DNA of 63,237 nucleotides, from assembly GCA_023424395.1 (NCBI GenBank), contig JAFADY010000057.1, forward strand, positions 1 to 63,237, in the 5' to 3' direction. Position 1 is the first letter of the stretch, and every line of letters starts with the position of its first letter. Below, piece by piece: positions 17,539-25,496 of the stretch. The notes under the pieces were generated by a model that was not told the origin of the DNA, made no database searches, and saw only the letters and a program-made list of their open reading frames with translations. The translations under genes were made by a program, and so were the position numbers. This DNA is from Bacteroidota bacterium. Its GTDB lineage: Bacteria; Bacteroidota; Bacteroidia; Bacteroidales; Dysgonomonadaceae.

Positions 17539-18174
17539 TCATTTAAAATCAATATGTTCTTTTGTTTTTAACTCACTAATGTCTACTGATGGTTTTATAT
17601 AGTTTTTTTCAGGTTTTTCCAGCAATTGTTTTTCCTCACCCAAAGCAAAACCAAGTTTATATCCAATATTGTCAGATGTTGTTAAGAAAACATTATCGTA
17701 ATCGGTATCATAATCGCTAACAAATAACATTACATTTTTATTTGCGCTCTTATCCGTAATCCACGTGTCGCTTGATTTAGTTGTTGTCCAACCAACGGTT
17801 TTGAAACGCTTATTAAACCCCATTGGATAATTTACATAATTGATAAAGTAGCAATAATTTTCAAAGTTGATATCAAAAGGAAAAGTTACGGCAAATTTCT
17901 TATTTGTTAACTTGGTTAATCTTGGAGTTACCACATATTTTTCTTCATTATAAAGGTTGCATAACTCTCTAAGAATTCTTTCTATTTCATCATCATTAGC
18001 ATCTTCAATTATAACTAATTTATCATTGCTTACCTCTTTTGTAGGAAAAAGGCTCTCCGAAGGTCTCTTTGTATTCAAACTTGGTTTCACCTCTTGGTGT
18101 TTTAATCTAGTTCGTAGAAAAAACAATAAAATTAGAATTAAAACTACGCCTAAAATTATGTATTGTCCTTTCAT
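17539..18174 (-). CDS. membrane-anchored protein of unknown function
   Basis: A 211-residue protein with one N-terminal membrane helix (residues 4-21, 'QYIILGVVLILILLFFL') followed by a soluble region rich in charged and aromatic residues ('NYCYFINYVNYPMGFNKRF', 'FVSDYDTDYDNVFLTTSDNIGYKLGFALGEE'). I do not recognise a family. Base composition is lower in GC than its neighbours, and it lies between the amidohydrolase and DUF1015 genes, both well conserved, so it may be a later insertion. Confidence 0.65.
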   Translation of the reverse strand: MKGQYIILGVVLILILLFFLRTRLKHQEVKPSLNTKRPSESLFPTKEVSNDKLVIIEDANDDEIERILRELCNLYNEEKYVVTPRLTKLTNKKFAVTFPFDINFENYCYFINYVNYPMGFNKRFKTVGWTTTKSSDTWITDKSANKNVMLFVSDYDTDYDNVFLTTSDNIGYKLGFALGEEKQLLEKPEKNYIKPSVDISELKTKEHIDFK

Positions 18175-18253
18175 TTTCGCATCCTGAGTTATTTTGTTGA
18201 AAAATCAAACATACCTTTGTCGAAGTTTATTTTGACAAAGGTATGGTCTGAAA

Positions 18254-18285
18254 GTCTTTTGTCTTTTGTCTTTTGTCTTTTGTCT
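18254..18285. repeat. GTCTTTT heptamer tandem repeat
   Basis: About 4.6 perfect copies of a 7-base unit lie directly downstream of the DUF1015 gene, the last base touching its stop codon (84-86). A perfect short-period repeat like this is prone to slippage. Confidence 0.9.
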
Positions 18286-19528
18286 AAGATAATTTATGTA
18301 TCACCAATCCCGACCGCAGTTTCGGTTCAAACCACGTGGTTTTGGGCGGCATAATATTGCCCGTATCGGCAATATCCATCAACTGCTTCATAGAAACGGG
18401 ATAGAGTGCAATGGCAGCTGCCATTTCTCCGCTATCCACCCGTTTTTTCAATTCGTCCAAACCGCGAATTCCACCTACAAAATCCACACGCTTGTCGCTA
18501 CGCAAATCTTTAATACCGAGTATTTCGTCCAAAATCAGATTCGAAGTCATGGTAACATCCAATTGATCGATAGGATCGTCGTCGTTTAAAATTTCGGGTT
18601 TTGCCGTAACGCTGAACGAACGTCCGTCTACATAAACAGAAAAATTATGCAGGTTTTTGGGTTTCTGAATTTCCGTTCCGGTAGGTTCAACCGTAAAGTT
18701 GTTCTCCAATTTTTGAAGAAATTCGTCGGGAGTCAATCCGTTTAAGTCTTTCACCACACGGTTGTAATCGATAATGGTCAGTTGCTTTTCGGGGAAACAA
18801 ACTGCCATAAAGTAATTGTATTCTTCGTCACCACGGTGATTGGGATTGTTCTTCGCTTTTTCGGCACCCACCAATGCGGCTGCGGCTGAACGATGATGCC
18901 CGTCGGCAATGTACAGAGCGGGAATCGTCGCAAATATTTCTGTAATGCGTTGAATATCGGAATCTTCAGAAATCAGCCAAAAGTGATGTCCCACGCCATC
19001 TACCGAAACAAAATCGTATTCGGGCGCTTGTTGAATGGTGCGGGCAACAATGGCGTCTATTTCATCGTTATCGGGATAGGCAAAAAATACGGGTTCGATG
19101 TTGGCATCGTTCACACGTACATGCTTCATCCGGTCTTCTTCCTTATCTCGGCGGGTGAGTTCGTGTTTTTTTATTTTTCCGGTCATGTAATCATCCACAT
19201 ACGCGCCTACGACCAATCCGTATTGCGTTTTGCCGTTCATTGTCTGCGCATATACGTAATACATTTCTTTATCGTCCTGCACGAGCCAACCTTTGTCCTG
19301 AAACAACCGAAAATTTTCGACAGCTTTTTGGTACACATCTTCATCGTGCTCGTCTTTTCCAACCGGAAAATCGATTTCGGGTTTAATGATCCTGTACAGT
19401 GATTTCTCGTTTCCTTCCGCTTCTTTACGGGCTTCATCGGAATTCAACACATCATAAGGGCGCGATGCCACCTCTTTTACAAATTGCTTGGGCGGACGTA
19501 CGCCCCTGAATGGTTTAATAATTGCCAT
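18284..19528 (-). CDS. DUF1015 family protein
   Basis: A 414-residue protein of the DUF1015 family. Typical elements are the N-terminal 'KPFRGVRPPKQFVKEVASRPYDVLNSDEAR', here in two stretches, 'ALYIADGHHRSAAA', 'FMAVCFPEKQLTIIDYNRVV' and the C-terminal 'MPPKTTWFEPKLRSGLVIH'. The family is widely conserved in anaerobes, often near serine/2-oxoacid metabolism genes, and its biochemical role is not established. Complete at both ends. A possible -7 box lies at 19565-19572. Confidence 0.9.
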   Translation of the reverse strand: MAIIKPFRGVRPPKQFVKEVASRPYDVLNSDEARKEAEGNEKSLYRIIKPEIDFPVGKDEHDEDVYQKAVENFRLFQDKGWLVQDDKEMYYVYAQTMNGKTQYGLVVGAYVDDYMTGKIKKHELTRRDKEEDRMKHVRVNDANIEPVFFAYPDNDEIDAIVARTIQQAPEYDFVSVDGVGHHFWLISEDSDIQRITEIFATIPALYIADGHHRSAAAALVGAEKAKNNPNHRGDEEYNYFMAVCFPEKQLTIIDYNRVVKDLNGLTPDEFLQKLENNFTVEPTGTEIQKPKNLHNFSVYVDGRSFSVTAKPEILNDDDPIDQLDVTMTSNLILDEILGIKDLRSDKRVDFVGGIRGLDELKKRVDSGEMAAAIALYPVSMKQLMDIADTGNIMPPKTTWFEPKLRSGLVIHKLS

Positions 19529-19564
19529 AATTTAAGATTACTTTGTTGATTAGATTATTGATTG

Positions 19565-19572
19565 CAAAAATA
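19565..19572 (-). promoter_or_regulatory. -7 box for DUF1015 gene
   Basis: On the minus strand these bases read TATTTTTG, 37 bases upstream of the DUF1015 ATG, within the divergent gap shared with gene 19658. Confidence 0.5.
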
Positions 19573-19626
19573 AGGCATTTTGACGGAATATCGACCATGA
19601 AAAACAGTAATTCAAAGAAAAGAAGT

Positions 19627-19634
19627 TATATTTG
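19627..19634 (+). promoter_or_regulatory. -7 box for gene 19658
   Basis: TATATTTG matches TAnnTTTG and lies 24 bases upstream of the ATG at 19658. It would transcribe 19658 and the DUF4375 gene 12 bases beyond it. Confidence 0.5.
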
Positions 19635-19657
19635 TCTAAAAAATAAAGAGGATATTT

Positions 19658-19951
19658 ATGGGCGGCGAAGGACACATGTTGGATATGATTAAGCGAATGG
19701 AGCTTAATCGACAACAGAGAAAAGACAGCGGCAAAAGATTCAGCAAACACCGGAAACCTTCAATTTCAACAGAGACTTTGAAAAATATTGAAGAAATTGA
19801 CTATCCGCCCAAAGAGAAAAAGCTCACAGCTAAACAAAAGAAAATGTACCAAGTTTTGGCCATAGCTACATTTATTTTTATTGTTGTAGTTCTTTCTATT
19901 ATTATTTTTTATTATTTAACCACTCCAATGAGTTTTTTATATGGTAGATAA
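19658..19951 (+). CDS. small C-terminally anchored membrane protein, unknown
   Basis: A 97-residue protein: a basic, hydrophilic N-terminal half ('MIKRMELNRQQRKDSGKRF') and a single hydrophobic segment near residues 66-88 ('VLAIATFIFIVVVLSIIIFYYL') close to the C-terminus. Small proteins of this layout are frequent and conserved in Bacteroidetes, but I cannot name a function. A TATATTTG box upstream supports expression, and it is 11 bases ahead of the DUF4375 gene. Confidence 0.65.
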   Translation: MGGEGHMLDMIKRMELNRQQRKDSGKRFSKHRKPSISTETLKNIEEIDYPPKEKKLTAKQKKMYQVLAIATFIFIVVVLSIIIFYYLTTPMSFLYGR

Positions 19952-19962
19952 AAACAAGTGAC

Positions 19963-20460
19963 ATGATACAAATTTCTGAAAAACAAATCATAGAAGCTGC
20001 CGAAAAAGGTACGGCCGAATTCCTGAAAGTTTTTACCGACGCCTATCTAAACGCCGTAGGCGGAAATATTACTGCCGACAATATGGATAAACTGAACGGT
20101 TATCAGCATACGTTGGTGGCACATCGGTTCTTTTCGGAAGAGGTGAATCAAGGCGGATTTGTCCAATTAATTCAAAATGGATATGGCGGATATATTTTTG
20201 ATAATCCCACCGCCAAAGCGCTGAAACAAATGGGAGCCAAAGGGTTGTCGAAAATTCTATATAAGGCCAAAGAAATTTACGACGCAAATCGTGAAGCGCT
20301 GGAGCGTGAAACCACCGAAGAAGAGTTCAATGCCATGTATGTAGATTTTGAGCAATTCGACGAGTTGGAAGAAAAATTCTTTTTCATCGAGGAAGAGGAA
20401 ACAGCAAATATCGCCCAATATGTGGATGAGAATCTGGAGGATTTTGGGGAGATAATTTAA
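19963..20460 (+). CDS. DUF4375 domain protein
   Basis: A 165-residue acidic cytosolic protein. The core 'AHRFFSEEVNQGGFVQLIQNGYGG' followed by 'ALKQMGAKGLSKILYKAKEIYD' matches the DUF4375 pattern (related to the DNA-mimic protein DMP19 fold). Its C-terminus is very acidic (EELEEKFFFIEEEE). DNA mimicry is known only for DMP19, so function here is unresolved. It is probably cotranscribed with 19658. Confidence 0.8.
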   Translation: MIQISEKQIIEAAEKGTAEFLKVFTDAYLNAVGGNITADNMDKLNGYQHTLVAHRFFSEEVNQGGFVQLIQNGYGGYIFDNPTAKALKQMGAKGLSKILYKAKEIYDANREALERETTEEEFNAMYVDFEQFDELEEKFFFIEEEETANIAQYVDENLEDFGEII

Positions 20461-20606
20461 CTATCACACGAAAAATATATGCAAGTTTTCTACCATTGAG
20501 AACTTTCAATTCACGCTTGTAATTCCTCTACCGGCTAATTAGTAATGACGTCTCAAGTCAAAATTTCCGCTAGTGCGTTTGATGTGCGACGGAGGCAAAA
20601 CACCAC

Positions 20607-20636
20607 AAAAAAAGCTGCCAAACGGCAGCTTTTTTT
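20607..20636. terminator. strong bidirectional terminator
   Basis: A GCTGCC/GGCAGC stem with an AAAC loop, flanked by A7 and T7 so the full stem is 13 bp. It separates the DUF4375 gene from the convergent Gfo/Idh remnant. The rest of 20461-20654 shows no gene. Confidence 0.9.
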
Positions 20637-20654
20637 ATGCAAAATATCGTCAGG

Positions 20655-21559
20655 TTAAAGCACATAACCGTCGGCATACGTTTTATTTATCAGCCAGTGA
20701 TTGTTGGCTTCTTCATCATCCACGAATTTTTCGGCAACAGGATCCCATTTGATCGGGCGTTTCATTTCGTAACGGGAACAACCGGATCTGTTTTCGTTTT
20801 CAACGCATTGATGAAATTTTCCAGATGCGGAATCTTGGTTTCGTAAGCGCCTTCGGTTTCTTCCACTTTCGCGGGCATCAAACTTTCATCGGAAGCCAGG
20901 AAATGTTCTCTCGAAATTTCGATCCATCCTTTATCTCCCCAAAATTTCACGCCTTTGGTTTGTTGTTCGTTAAACGATTCTTCCGTCATAACAGCGCCAT
21001 CGGCGTATTTGTAGGTGAGGAATTTGGTGCCTTCGTAGCCGACAGGAATAATTTCAACCGGGCCACTTCCGTCCATACCTAAGCCCCATTGGGCAATATC
21101 GAACATGTGAGCGCCCCAGTCGGTAGTGAAACCACCGCCCAATTCGCTGTACCAGCGCCATGCGCCCCAGAACTGTTCGTTTTGTTCCGGATCGAGCGAA
21201 ATGGGCGGATTCAGTTGCGAATTATAATGTACAAATTTCGACGGGCCTAACCACAACGGCCAATTCAAATCGGCAGGAACAGTTTCTTCCGGAAGGTCGT
21301 AAGGTTTCGGGGGAGCGCCAACATAAGCATTGATGCGTTCGATTTTTCCGATCTTTCCTTCCTGAACCATTTTTACGGCGTGTTGGAAATTTGCATCAGA
21401 ACGTTGCTGACTACCCACACCCATAATAACTCCGTTATCGCGAACGGCTTTTACCAGCATTTGACCTTCTTTAATGGTGAATGTCAAAGGTTTTTCCAGA
21501 TAAATGTTTTTCTTAGCCTTGCAGGCATCAATAGCCATGAACGCGTGCCAGTGGTCCAA
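20655..21559 (-). pseudogene. Gfo/Idh/MocA-family oxidoreductase remnant
   Basis: About 265 residues of a GFO_IDH_MocA dehydrogenase survive ('KKNIYLEKPLTF', 'GVGSQQRS', 'WNEPxx'-less 'LNWPLWLGPSKF', 'GGGFTTDWGAHMFDIAQWGL'), but the first ~100 or more residues carrying the NAD-binding Rossmann fold are gone: homology begins abruptly at 'DHWHAF'. At the other end the frame stops after 'DPVVPVTK', while the expected C-terminus (RPIKWDPVAEKFVDDEEANNHW) continues in another frame to a stop at 20655-20657. The usual segment between these (about 20 residues) is missing, so an internal deletion shifted the frame. Almost certainly non-functional. Confidence 0.85.
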
Positions 21560-21584
21560 TCTCCTTCAATTTCCTTCAATCTCC
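21557..21584. repeat. 10-bp tandem repeat at pseudogene breakpoint
   Basis: CAATCTCCTT, CAATTTCCTT and CAATCTCC follow each other exactly where the Gfo/Idh homology starts, 13 bases from the 3' end of the Crp/Fnr gene. It marks the deletion junction. Confidence 0.8.
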
Positions 21585-21597
21585 CGCAAATTCCAAA

Positions 21598-22263
21598 TCA
21601 AATCAATTGTTCCAGTTTTCTCCGATCGAGGACGGTAAGTTCGCGCTTGTAAAGAGAAATTACTCCGTCGCCGATCAATTCGCCCAACGTGCGCGCAAGC
21701 GATGGGCGCTGTACGCCGAAATATTCTGCTAATTGTGTCTGCGTTCGCCGAAGCATAAACGAATTATTTTCGTGCGTGGTATTTTCCAAAATATACAACG
21801 ATAGTTTGCCCTTGAGGCTTTTGATGGACATCATCTGCACTTTATTAGACAGAAAAACCGTCATATTGGAATTAAGTTTCAGAAAATTGGTGAACAAAAC
21901 TTCGTTCGACATCATTTCGGATAACCACACATTTTTAGGAATGCTGTAAACGGTGCTTTTCTCCATACTGATCACGTCCACCGGAAAGCGATTAAGGTTG
22001 GCGAAAATAAAAGCCGGCGCCAACGGGCGTACAGGTTCGATAAATTCGATTTCCACCACATTTCCCTCTTTCGTGATCATTTCGGTACGCACAATCCCTT
22101 CCACCAATAAATGCAGAAAATTAATCGTATCACCTTGTTTGACAAGGCGTTCTCCTTTCTGAAAGGTTCGTATTTCAGAAACAGTCCGCAAAAGAAAATG
22201 CCGGATGGCTTCTTCGTCAATACCGGCGAAGAGCGGACAAAACAATATGGAGGGCTGATACAT
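21598..22263 (-). CDS. Crp/Fnr-family regulator, HcpR-like
   Basis: A 221-residue regulator with an N-terminal cyclic-nucleotide-binding-like beta barrel ('LFAGIDEEAIRHFLL ... FQKGERLVKQGDTINFLHLLVEGIVRTE') and a C-terminal helix-turn-helix ('TQTQLAEYFGVQRPSLARTLGELIGDG' in two parts). It is divergent from hcp, with a TGTAAC-N4-GTTACA palindrome between them, the arrangement known for HcpR, the nitrosative-stress activator of hcp. No N-terminal Fnr-type cysteine cluster is visible. I prefer the ATG at 22263 over the TTG at 22278, since a TAATTTTG box overlaps that TTG. Assignment as HcpR is inference from context. Confidence 0.85.
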   Translation of the reverse strand: MYQPSILFCPLFAGIDEEAIRHFLLRTVSEIRTFQKGERLVKQGDTINFLHLLVEGIVRTEMITKEGNVVEIEFIEPVRPLAPAFIFANLNRFPVDVISMEKSTVYSIPKNVWLSEMMSNEVLFTNFLKLNSNMTVFLSNKVQMMSIKSLKGKLSLYILENTTHENNSFMLRRTQTQLAEYFGVQRPSLARTLGELIGDGVISLYKRELTVLDRRKLEQLI

Positions 22264-22275
22264 ATTTTTGGACGC

Positions 22276-22283
22276 CAAAATTA
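22276..22283 (-). promoter_or_regulatory. -7 box for the Crp/Fnr regulator gene
   Basis: On the minus strand these bases read TAATTTTG, 12 bases before the ATG at 22263, implying a very short leader. It overlaps the alternative TTG start. Confidence 0.45.
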
Positions 22284-22340
22284 GTGCAAATTGAGTGATT
22301 ACTTAACATCGAAATCTTAATTTTATTTAAAATCCGATTA

Positions 22341-22356
22341 TGTAACTTCGGTTACA
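22341..22356. promoter_or_regulatory. HcpR-like operator upstream of hcp
   Basis: TGTAACTTCGGTTACA is a palindrome with perfect 6-bp arms. It starts exactly 37 bp before the TACCTTTG -7 box of hcp, which would place its centre near -41, the classical class II activator position. The same motif at the same spacing occurs at 34751-34766. Binding by the neighbouring Crp/Fnr protein is inference. Confidence 0.75.
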
Positions 22357-22377
22357 AAAGTTGTTATTTCGTGATAC

Positions 22378-22385
22378 TACCTTTG
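22378..22385 (+). promoter_or_regulatory. -7 box of hcp
   Basis: TACCTTTG, matching TAnnTTTG, lies 42 bases upstream of the hcp ATG and 37 bp downstream of the start of the operator. No good -33 element is visible, as expected for an activator-dependent promoter. Confidence 0.65.
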
Positions 22386-22426
22386 CAGCATCCAATTAAA
22401 ACAACTAAAAAATAAAAAAGAATTTT

Positions 22427-24085
22427 ATGGAAAAAATGTTTTGTTATCAGTGTCAGGAGACATCTAAAAATCAAGGATGTACCATTAAAGGCGTCTGCGG
22501 AAAAACGGCCGATGTGGCCAATCTTCAAGACTTACTGATGTACTTGTGTAAAGGAATTTCACATTACACAGTTCGTTTAAGAGCGTTGGGCATTGAAATA
22601 CCGCAGATCAATAAATTCGTCACCGACAGTTTGTTTATGACGATTACAAACGCCAACTTCGATAAAAGCCGCTTCATCACCCGTGTTCTTTTGGCTTACG
22701 AAATGCGCAACGCAGCCAAAGAAAGATTAATTTCGGCCGGAGGAAACGTGGATGGAATCACATTCGACGGCGCTTTCTGGACGGGCGAGACTGAAGCCGA
22801 AATGGCAGACAAAGCATTGGAAGTTGGCGTGTTGGCTTCGGAAAACGAAGACGTACGGTCGCTACGCGAACTTTCGATCTACGGTTTAAAAGGGATGGCT
22901 GCTTACGCCGAGCACGCTTTCAACCTAGGTTACGAAGAAAATGAAATTTACGCCTTTATGCAACGTGCATTGGTTGCCACAACCGATGATTCGGTTTCGG
23001 CCGACGAATTAACGAATTTGGTGCTCGAAACCGGACAACACGGTGTACAAGTAATGGCTCTTTTGGACAAGGCAAACACTTCAAACTACGGAAACCCCGA
23101 AATCACGAAAGTAAACCTGGGCGTGCGCAACAACCCGGGAATCCTCATCAGCGGCCACGATATGAAAGATATGGAGGAGTTGCTGAAGCAAACAGAAGGT
23201 ACTGGCGTGGATGTATATACGCATAGCGAAATGCTTCCGGCTAATTATTACCCCGCGTTTAAGAAATACAGCCATTTCGTTGGAAATTACGGAAGCTCTT
23301 GGTGGCGTCAGGTTCAGGATTTCGAGACCTTTAACGGCGTTATTCTGTTTACGACCAACTGTATTGTTCCCCCAAAAAGATCGTCCACCTATGCCGATAA
23401 AGTATATACAACAGGAGCGTCGGGTTTTGAAGGGTTCAAGCATATTGACGATCGCAAAGACGGGCAACCGAAAGATTTTTCGGCACTGATTGAGCACGCT
23501 AAAAAATGCGCTCCTCCCACCGAAATTGAAACGGGCGAAATTGTAGGCGGCTTCGCGCATAATCAGGTTATTGCGCTTGCAGATAAAGTAATAGACGCCG
23601 TGAAATCGGGCGCTATCCGCAAATTCTTCGTAATGGGCGGTTGTGACGGCCGTATGAACGACAGAAATTATTACACCGAATTTGCGGAAAAACTGCCGAA
23701 GGATACCGTAATTTTAACCGCAGGATGCGCAAAATATCGTTACAACAAATTGCCGTTGGGTGAAATTAACGGGATTCCCCGCGTATTGGATGCCGGACAG
23801 TGCAACGACAGCTACTCACTCGTGAAAATTGCGCTCGCGCTAAAAGAAGCCTTCGGCTTGGAAGATTTGAACGATTTGCCTATTGCATACAACATTGCGT
23901 GGTACGAACAAAAAGCCGTTATTGTTTTGTTGGCGTTACTTTCGCTTGGTGTGAAAAATATTCATCTTGGGCCAACGCTTCCCGCGTTCCTTTCGCCAAA
24001 CGTAGTAAATGTATTGGTTAATAACTTCGGAATTACCGGAATTACTACCGTTGACGAAGATATGAAAGTATTGCTCGAAGCATAA
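22427..24085 (+). CDS. hcp: hydroxylamine reductase / hybrid-cluster protein
   Basis: A 552-residue hybrid-cluster protein. The N-terminal cysteines C6, C9, C18 and C24 have spacing C-x2-C-x8-C-x5-C, the [4Fe-4S] pattern of anaerobes (class I) rather than the enterobacterial [2Fe-2S] type. Hybrid-cluster ligand regions are visible in 'FVMGGCDGRMNDRNYYTEFA', 'TAGCAKYRYN' and 'DAGQCNDSYS'. Hcp reduces NO (and hydroxylamine in vitro) in the cytosol during nitrosative stress. It is followed by a strong terminator and preceded by an HcpR-like operator shared with the divergent Crp/Fnr gene. Confidence 0.96.
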   Translation: MEKMFCYQCQETSKNQGCTIKGVCGKTADVANLQDLLMYLCKGISHYTVRLRALGIEIPQINKFVTDSLFMTITNANFDKSRFITRVLLAYEMRNAAKERLISAGGNVDGITFDGAFWTGETEAEMADKALEVGVLASENEDVRSLRELSIYGLKGMAAYAEHAFNLGYEENEIYAFMQRALVATTDDSVSADELTNLVLETGQHGVQVMALLDKANTSNYGNPEITKVNLGVRNNPGILISGHDMKDMEELLKQTEGTGVDVYTHSEMLPANYYPAFKKYSHFVGNYGSSWWRQVQDFETFNGVILFTTNCIVPPKRSSTYADKVYTTGASGFEGFKHIDDRKDGQPKDFSALIEHAKKCAPPTEIETGEIVGGFAHNQVIALADKVIDAVKSGAIRKFFVMGGCDGRMNDRNYYTEFAEKLPKDTVILTAGCAKYRYNKLPLGEINGIPRVLDAGQCNDSYSLVKIALALKEAFGLEDLNDLPIAYNIAWYEQKAVIVLLALLSLGVKNIHLGPTLPAFLSPNVVNVLVNNFGITGITTVDEDMKVLLEA

Positions 24086-24112
24086 GACAATAATAAAATC
24101 ACAGTTTTAAAG

Positions 24113-24142
24113 CCGGTCCCCGATAAGGGGATCGGTTTTTTT
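24113..24142 (+). terminator. hcp terminator
   Basis: A 9-bp stem (CCGGTCCCC with GGGGATCGG, one G-T pair) and 5-base loop, followed by seven T. The first, degenerate CRISPR repeat begins directly after it at 24143, so the minus-strand array transcript also runs into this hairpin. Confidence 0.9.
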
Positions 24143-25021
24143 ATGAATATTCAACTATTGTGCGATTATGAGTTGTGGCCGGCAACAGCAGTTTGAATTA
24201 TGTAATATTTCAATTCAACTATTGTGCGATTATGAGAAGAGCTCCACCCTTGCAGTTGAGATGGTGCCGCATTTCAATTCAACTATTGTGCGATTAAAAG
24301 TTTGTCCCAGTTCTCTTTGGGCACTTTTACCACTTGTATTTCAATTCAACTATTGTGCGATTAAAAGTTGGGTTTCCAAGTTATGAAGAGCCATTGATTA
24401 AATTTCAATTCAACTATTGTGCGATTAAAAGGGACGGTAAACCCGATGTGAGTTTAACGTATTTGCGATTTCAATTCAACTATTGTGCGATTAAAAGTGG
24501 AGACTTTTCACACTGCATCAAATTTAAATCTATATTTCAATTCAACTATTGTGCGATTAAAAGCGATTAGGCTATGCTTCCGTTGGTGCGATGTGGGAAT
24601 TTCAATTCAACTATTGTGCGATTAAAACTGATTTTCGGAGCACAAAAAAAGCAACCCATATAAATTTCAATTCAACTATTGTGCGATTAAAACCTAATTT
24701 GATCAGGCGTTCTTTTGTTATTTCAGACATTTCAATTCAACTATTGTGCGATTAAAAGTTTATTGCCCGTTATTTCATCGGCAAATGATGCTAATTTCAA
24801 TTCAACTATTGTGCGATTAAAAGATAATTAGGATTGTTTGCTCTTTTATTTTTTCAACATTTCAATTCAACTATTGTGCGATTAAAAGTATCGCCCTTTT
24901 TATAAGCAACGGTGGGTTGTTCGAATTTCAATTCAACTATTGTGCGATTAAAAGCCCATTGCGTTCAAACTTCATTCGTACAGTTACGGTGATTTCAATT
25001 CAACTATTGTGCGATTAAAAG
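24143..25021 (-). CRISPR. type I-B CRISPR array, 14 repeats, 13 spacers
   Basis: Thirty-base repeats start at 24143, 24207, 24271, 24338, 24402, 24468, 24534, 24599, 24664, 24729, 24794, 24859, 24925 and 24992; spacers are 34-37 bases. In crRNA sense (minus strand) the repeat begins CTTTTAATCGC and ends TTGAATTGAAAT, giving the ATTGAAA-type 8-nt handle typical of type I-B. Orientation is supported by the decayed repeat at 24143 (six changes), at the far end from the leader, and by the promoter at 25109. Repeats 24143 and 24207 share a two-base change (TATGAG on the plus strand); those at 24599 and 24664 end in C instead of G. The reading frames across this region are artefacts. Confidence 0.98.
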
Positions 25022-25095
25022 CGTTGCGAACGGCAAAAAGTATAACTGATTTTCAAGCAATAAGCTTCAGAAATACGTTGTAAAGAGAGTAATAA

Positions 25096-25141
25096 AGTTG
25101 TCGAAGTGCAAAGATATAAAAAACCCTGTACTTCGACAACT
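25096..25141. repeat. 12-bp inverted repeat framing leader promoter
   Basis: AGTTGTCGAAGT (25096-25107) and ACTTCGACAACT (25130-25141) are exact reverse complements. The upstream arm covers the -33 TTG of the CRISPR promoter and the downstream arm lies at the expected transcription start, so a protein binding both arms, or an early hairpin, could control array transcription. Confidence 0.85.
25109..25116 (-). promoter_or_regulatory. -7 box of CRISPR array promoter
   Basis: On the minus strand these bases read TATCTTTG with TTG 20 bp upstream, a full match to the Bacteroidetes promoter. The start point would be around 25103, about 80 bases ahead of the first repeat. Confidence 0.75.
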
Positions 25142-25232
25142 TGGTTTATGTGTTGATTTTCAATATGTCAAAGAACTTATGGATATGAAGAGTTCTGTCA
25201 TTATGGGGAGAAAGAACAGCTTCGACAATCTC

Positions 25233-25496
25233 TCAAATGAAATTGTCGGTACTACCGCGCTCTTTTCCAACGATTTGCTTCTCGAGCCATCTTTCTTGTC
25301 GACTTGAGAAAATTATCAAACTGTCTTCTTCAGTATTCATTATTTTTTCTGCTTTCAAAGTTAGCTCTTTTAATTTTACTTCGGTAATTTCGCCTTCAAA
25401 AACCGAATTCTGTATCCACGTCAGGTATTTTCGACAAAGTTTCAACATTTTGCCCACCCGCTTTTCGCTGCAATCATATACCAGAATGACGTACAT
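25233..25496 (-). CDS. cas2: CRISPR-associated endoribonuclease/integration factor Cas2
   Basis: An 87-residue Cas2. The first beta strand and metal-binding Asp are clear in 'MYVILVYDCSEKR', followed by 'CRKYLTWIQNSVFEGEI' typical of type I-B/I-A Cas2. With Cas1 it forms the spacer-integration complex. The ATG at 25496 shares one base with the cas1 stop (TAATG), supporting this start over the TTG at 25502. It is AT-rich compared with cas1 and is the last cas gene before the leader. Confidence 0.95.
   Translation of the reverse strand: MYVILVYDCSEKRVGKMLKLCRKYLTWIQNSVFEGEITEVKLKELTLKAEKIMNTEEDSLIIFSSRQERWLEKQIVGKERGSTDNFI

Larger units (their letters stand above)
25022..25232 (-). promoter_or_regulatory. 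CRISPR leader
   Basis: AT-rich 211-bp stretch between cas2 and the array, on the leader side of the first intact repeat. It contains a minus-strand promoter (-33 TTG at 25139-25137, 20-bp spacer, TATCTTTG at 25116-25109) and a perfect 12-bp inverted repeat at 25096-25107 / 25130-25141. No gene is seen. Confidence 0.8.

Noticed and set aside
24168..24570. Open frames with repeated FQFNYCAIK across the array
   Set aside because: They are translations of the CRISPR repeats and change frame with spacer length; not genes.
24173..24991. Self-targeting spacers
   Set aside because: Spacers were compared by eye with the rest of the window and no match was seen; a database search would be needed for phage or plasmid targets.
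25046..25072. Possible extra CRISPR repeat after 25021 (ATTTTCAAGCAATA)
   Set aside because: Similarity to the repeat is limited to a few A/T-rich bases and the core GTGCGATTAA is missing; it belongs to the leader.
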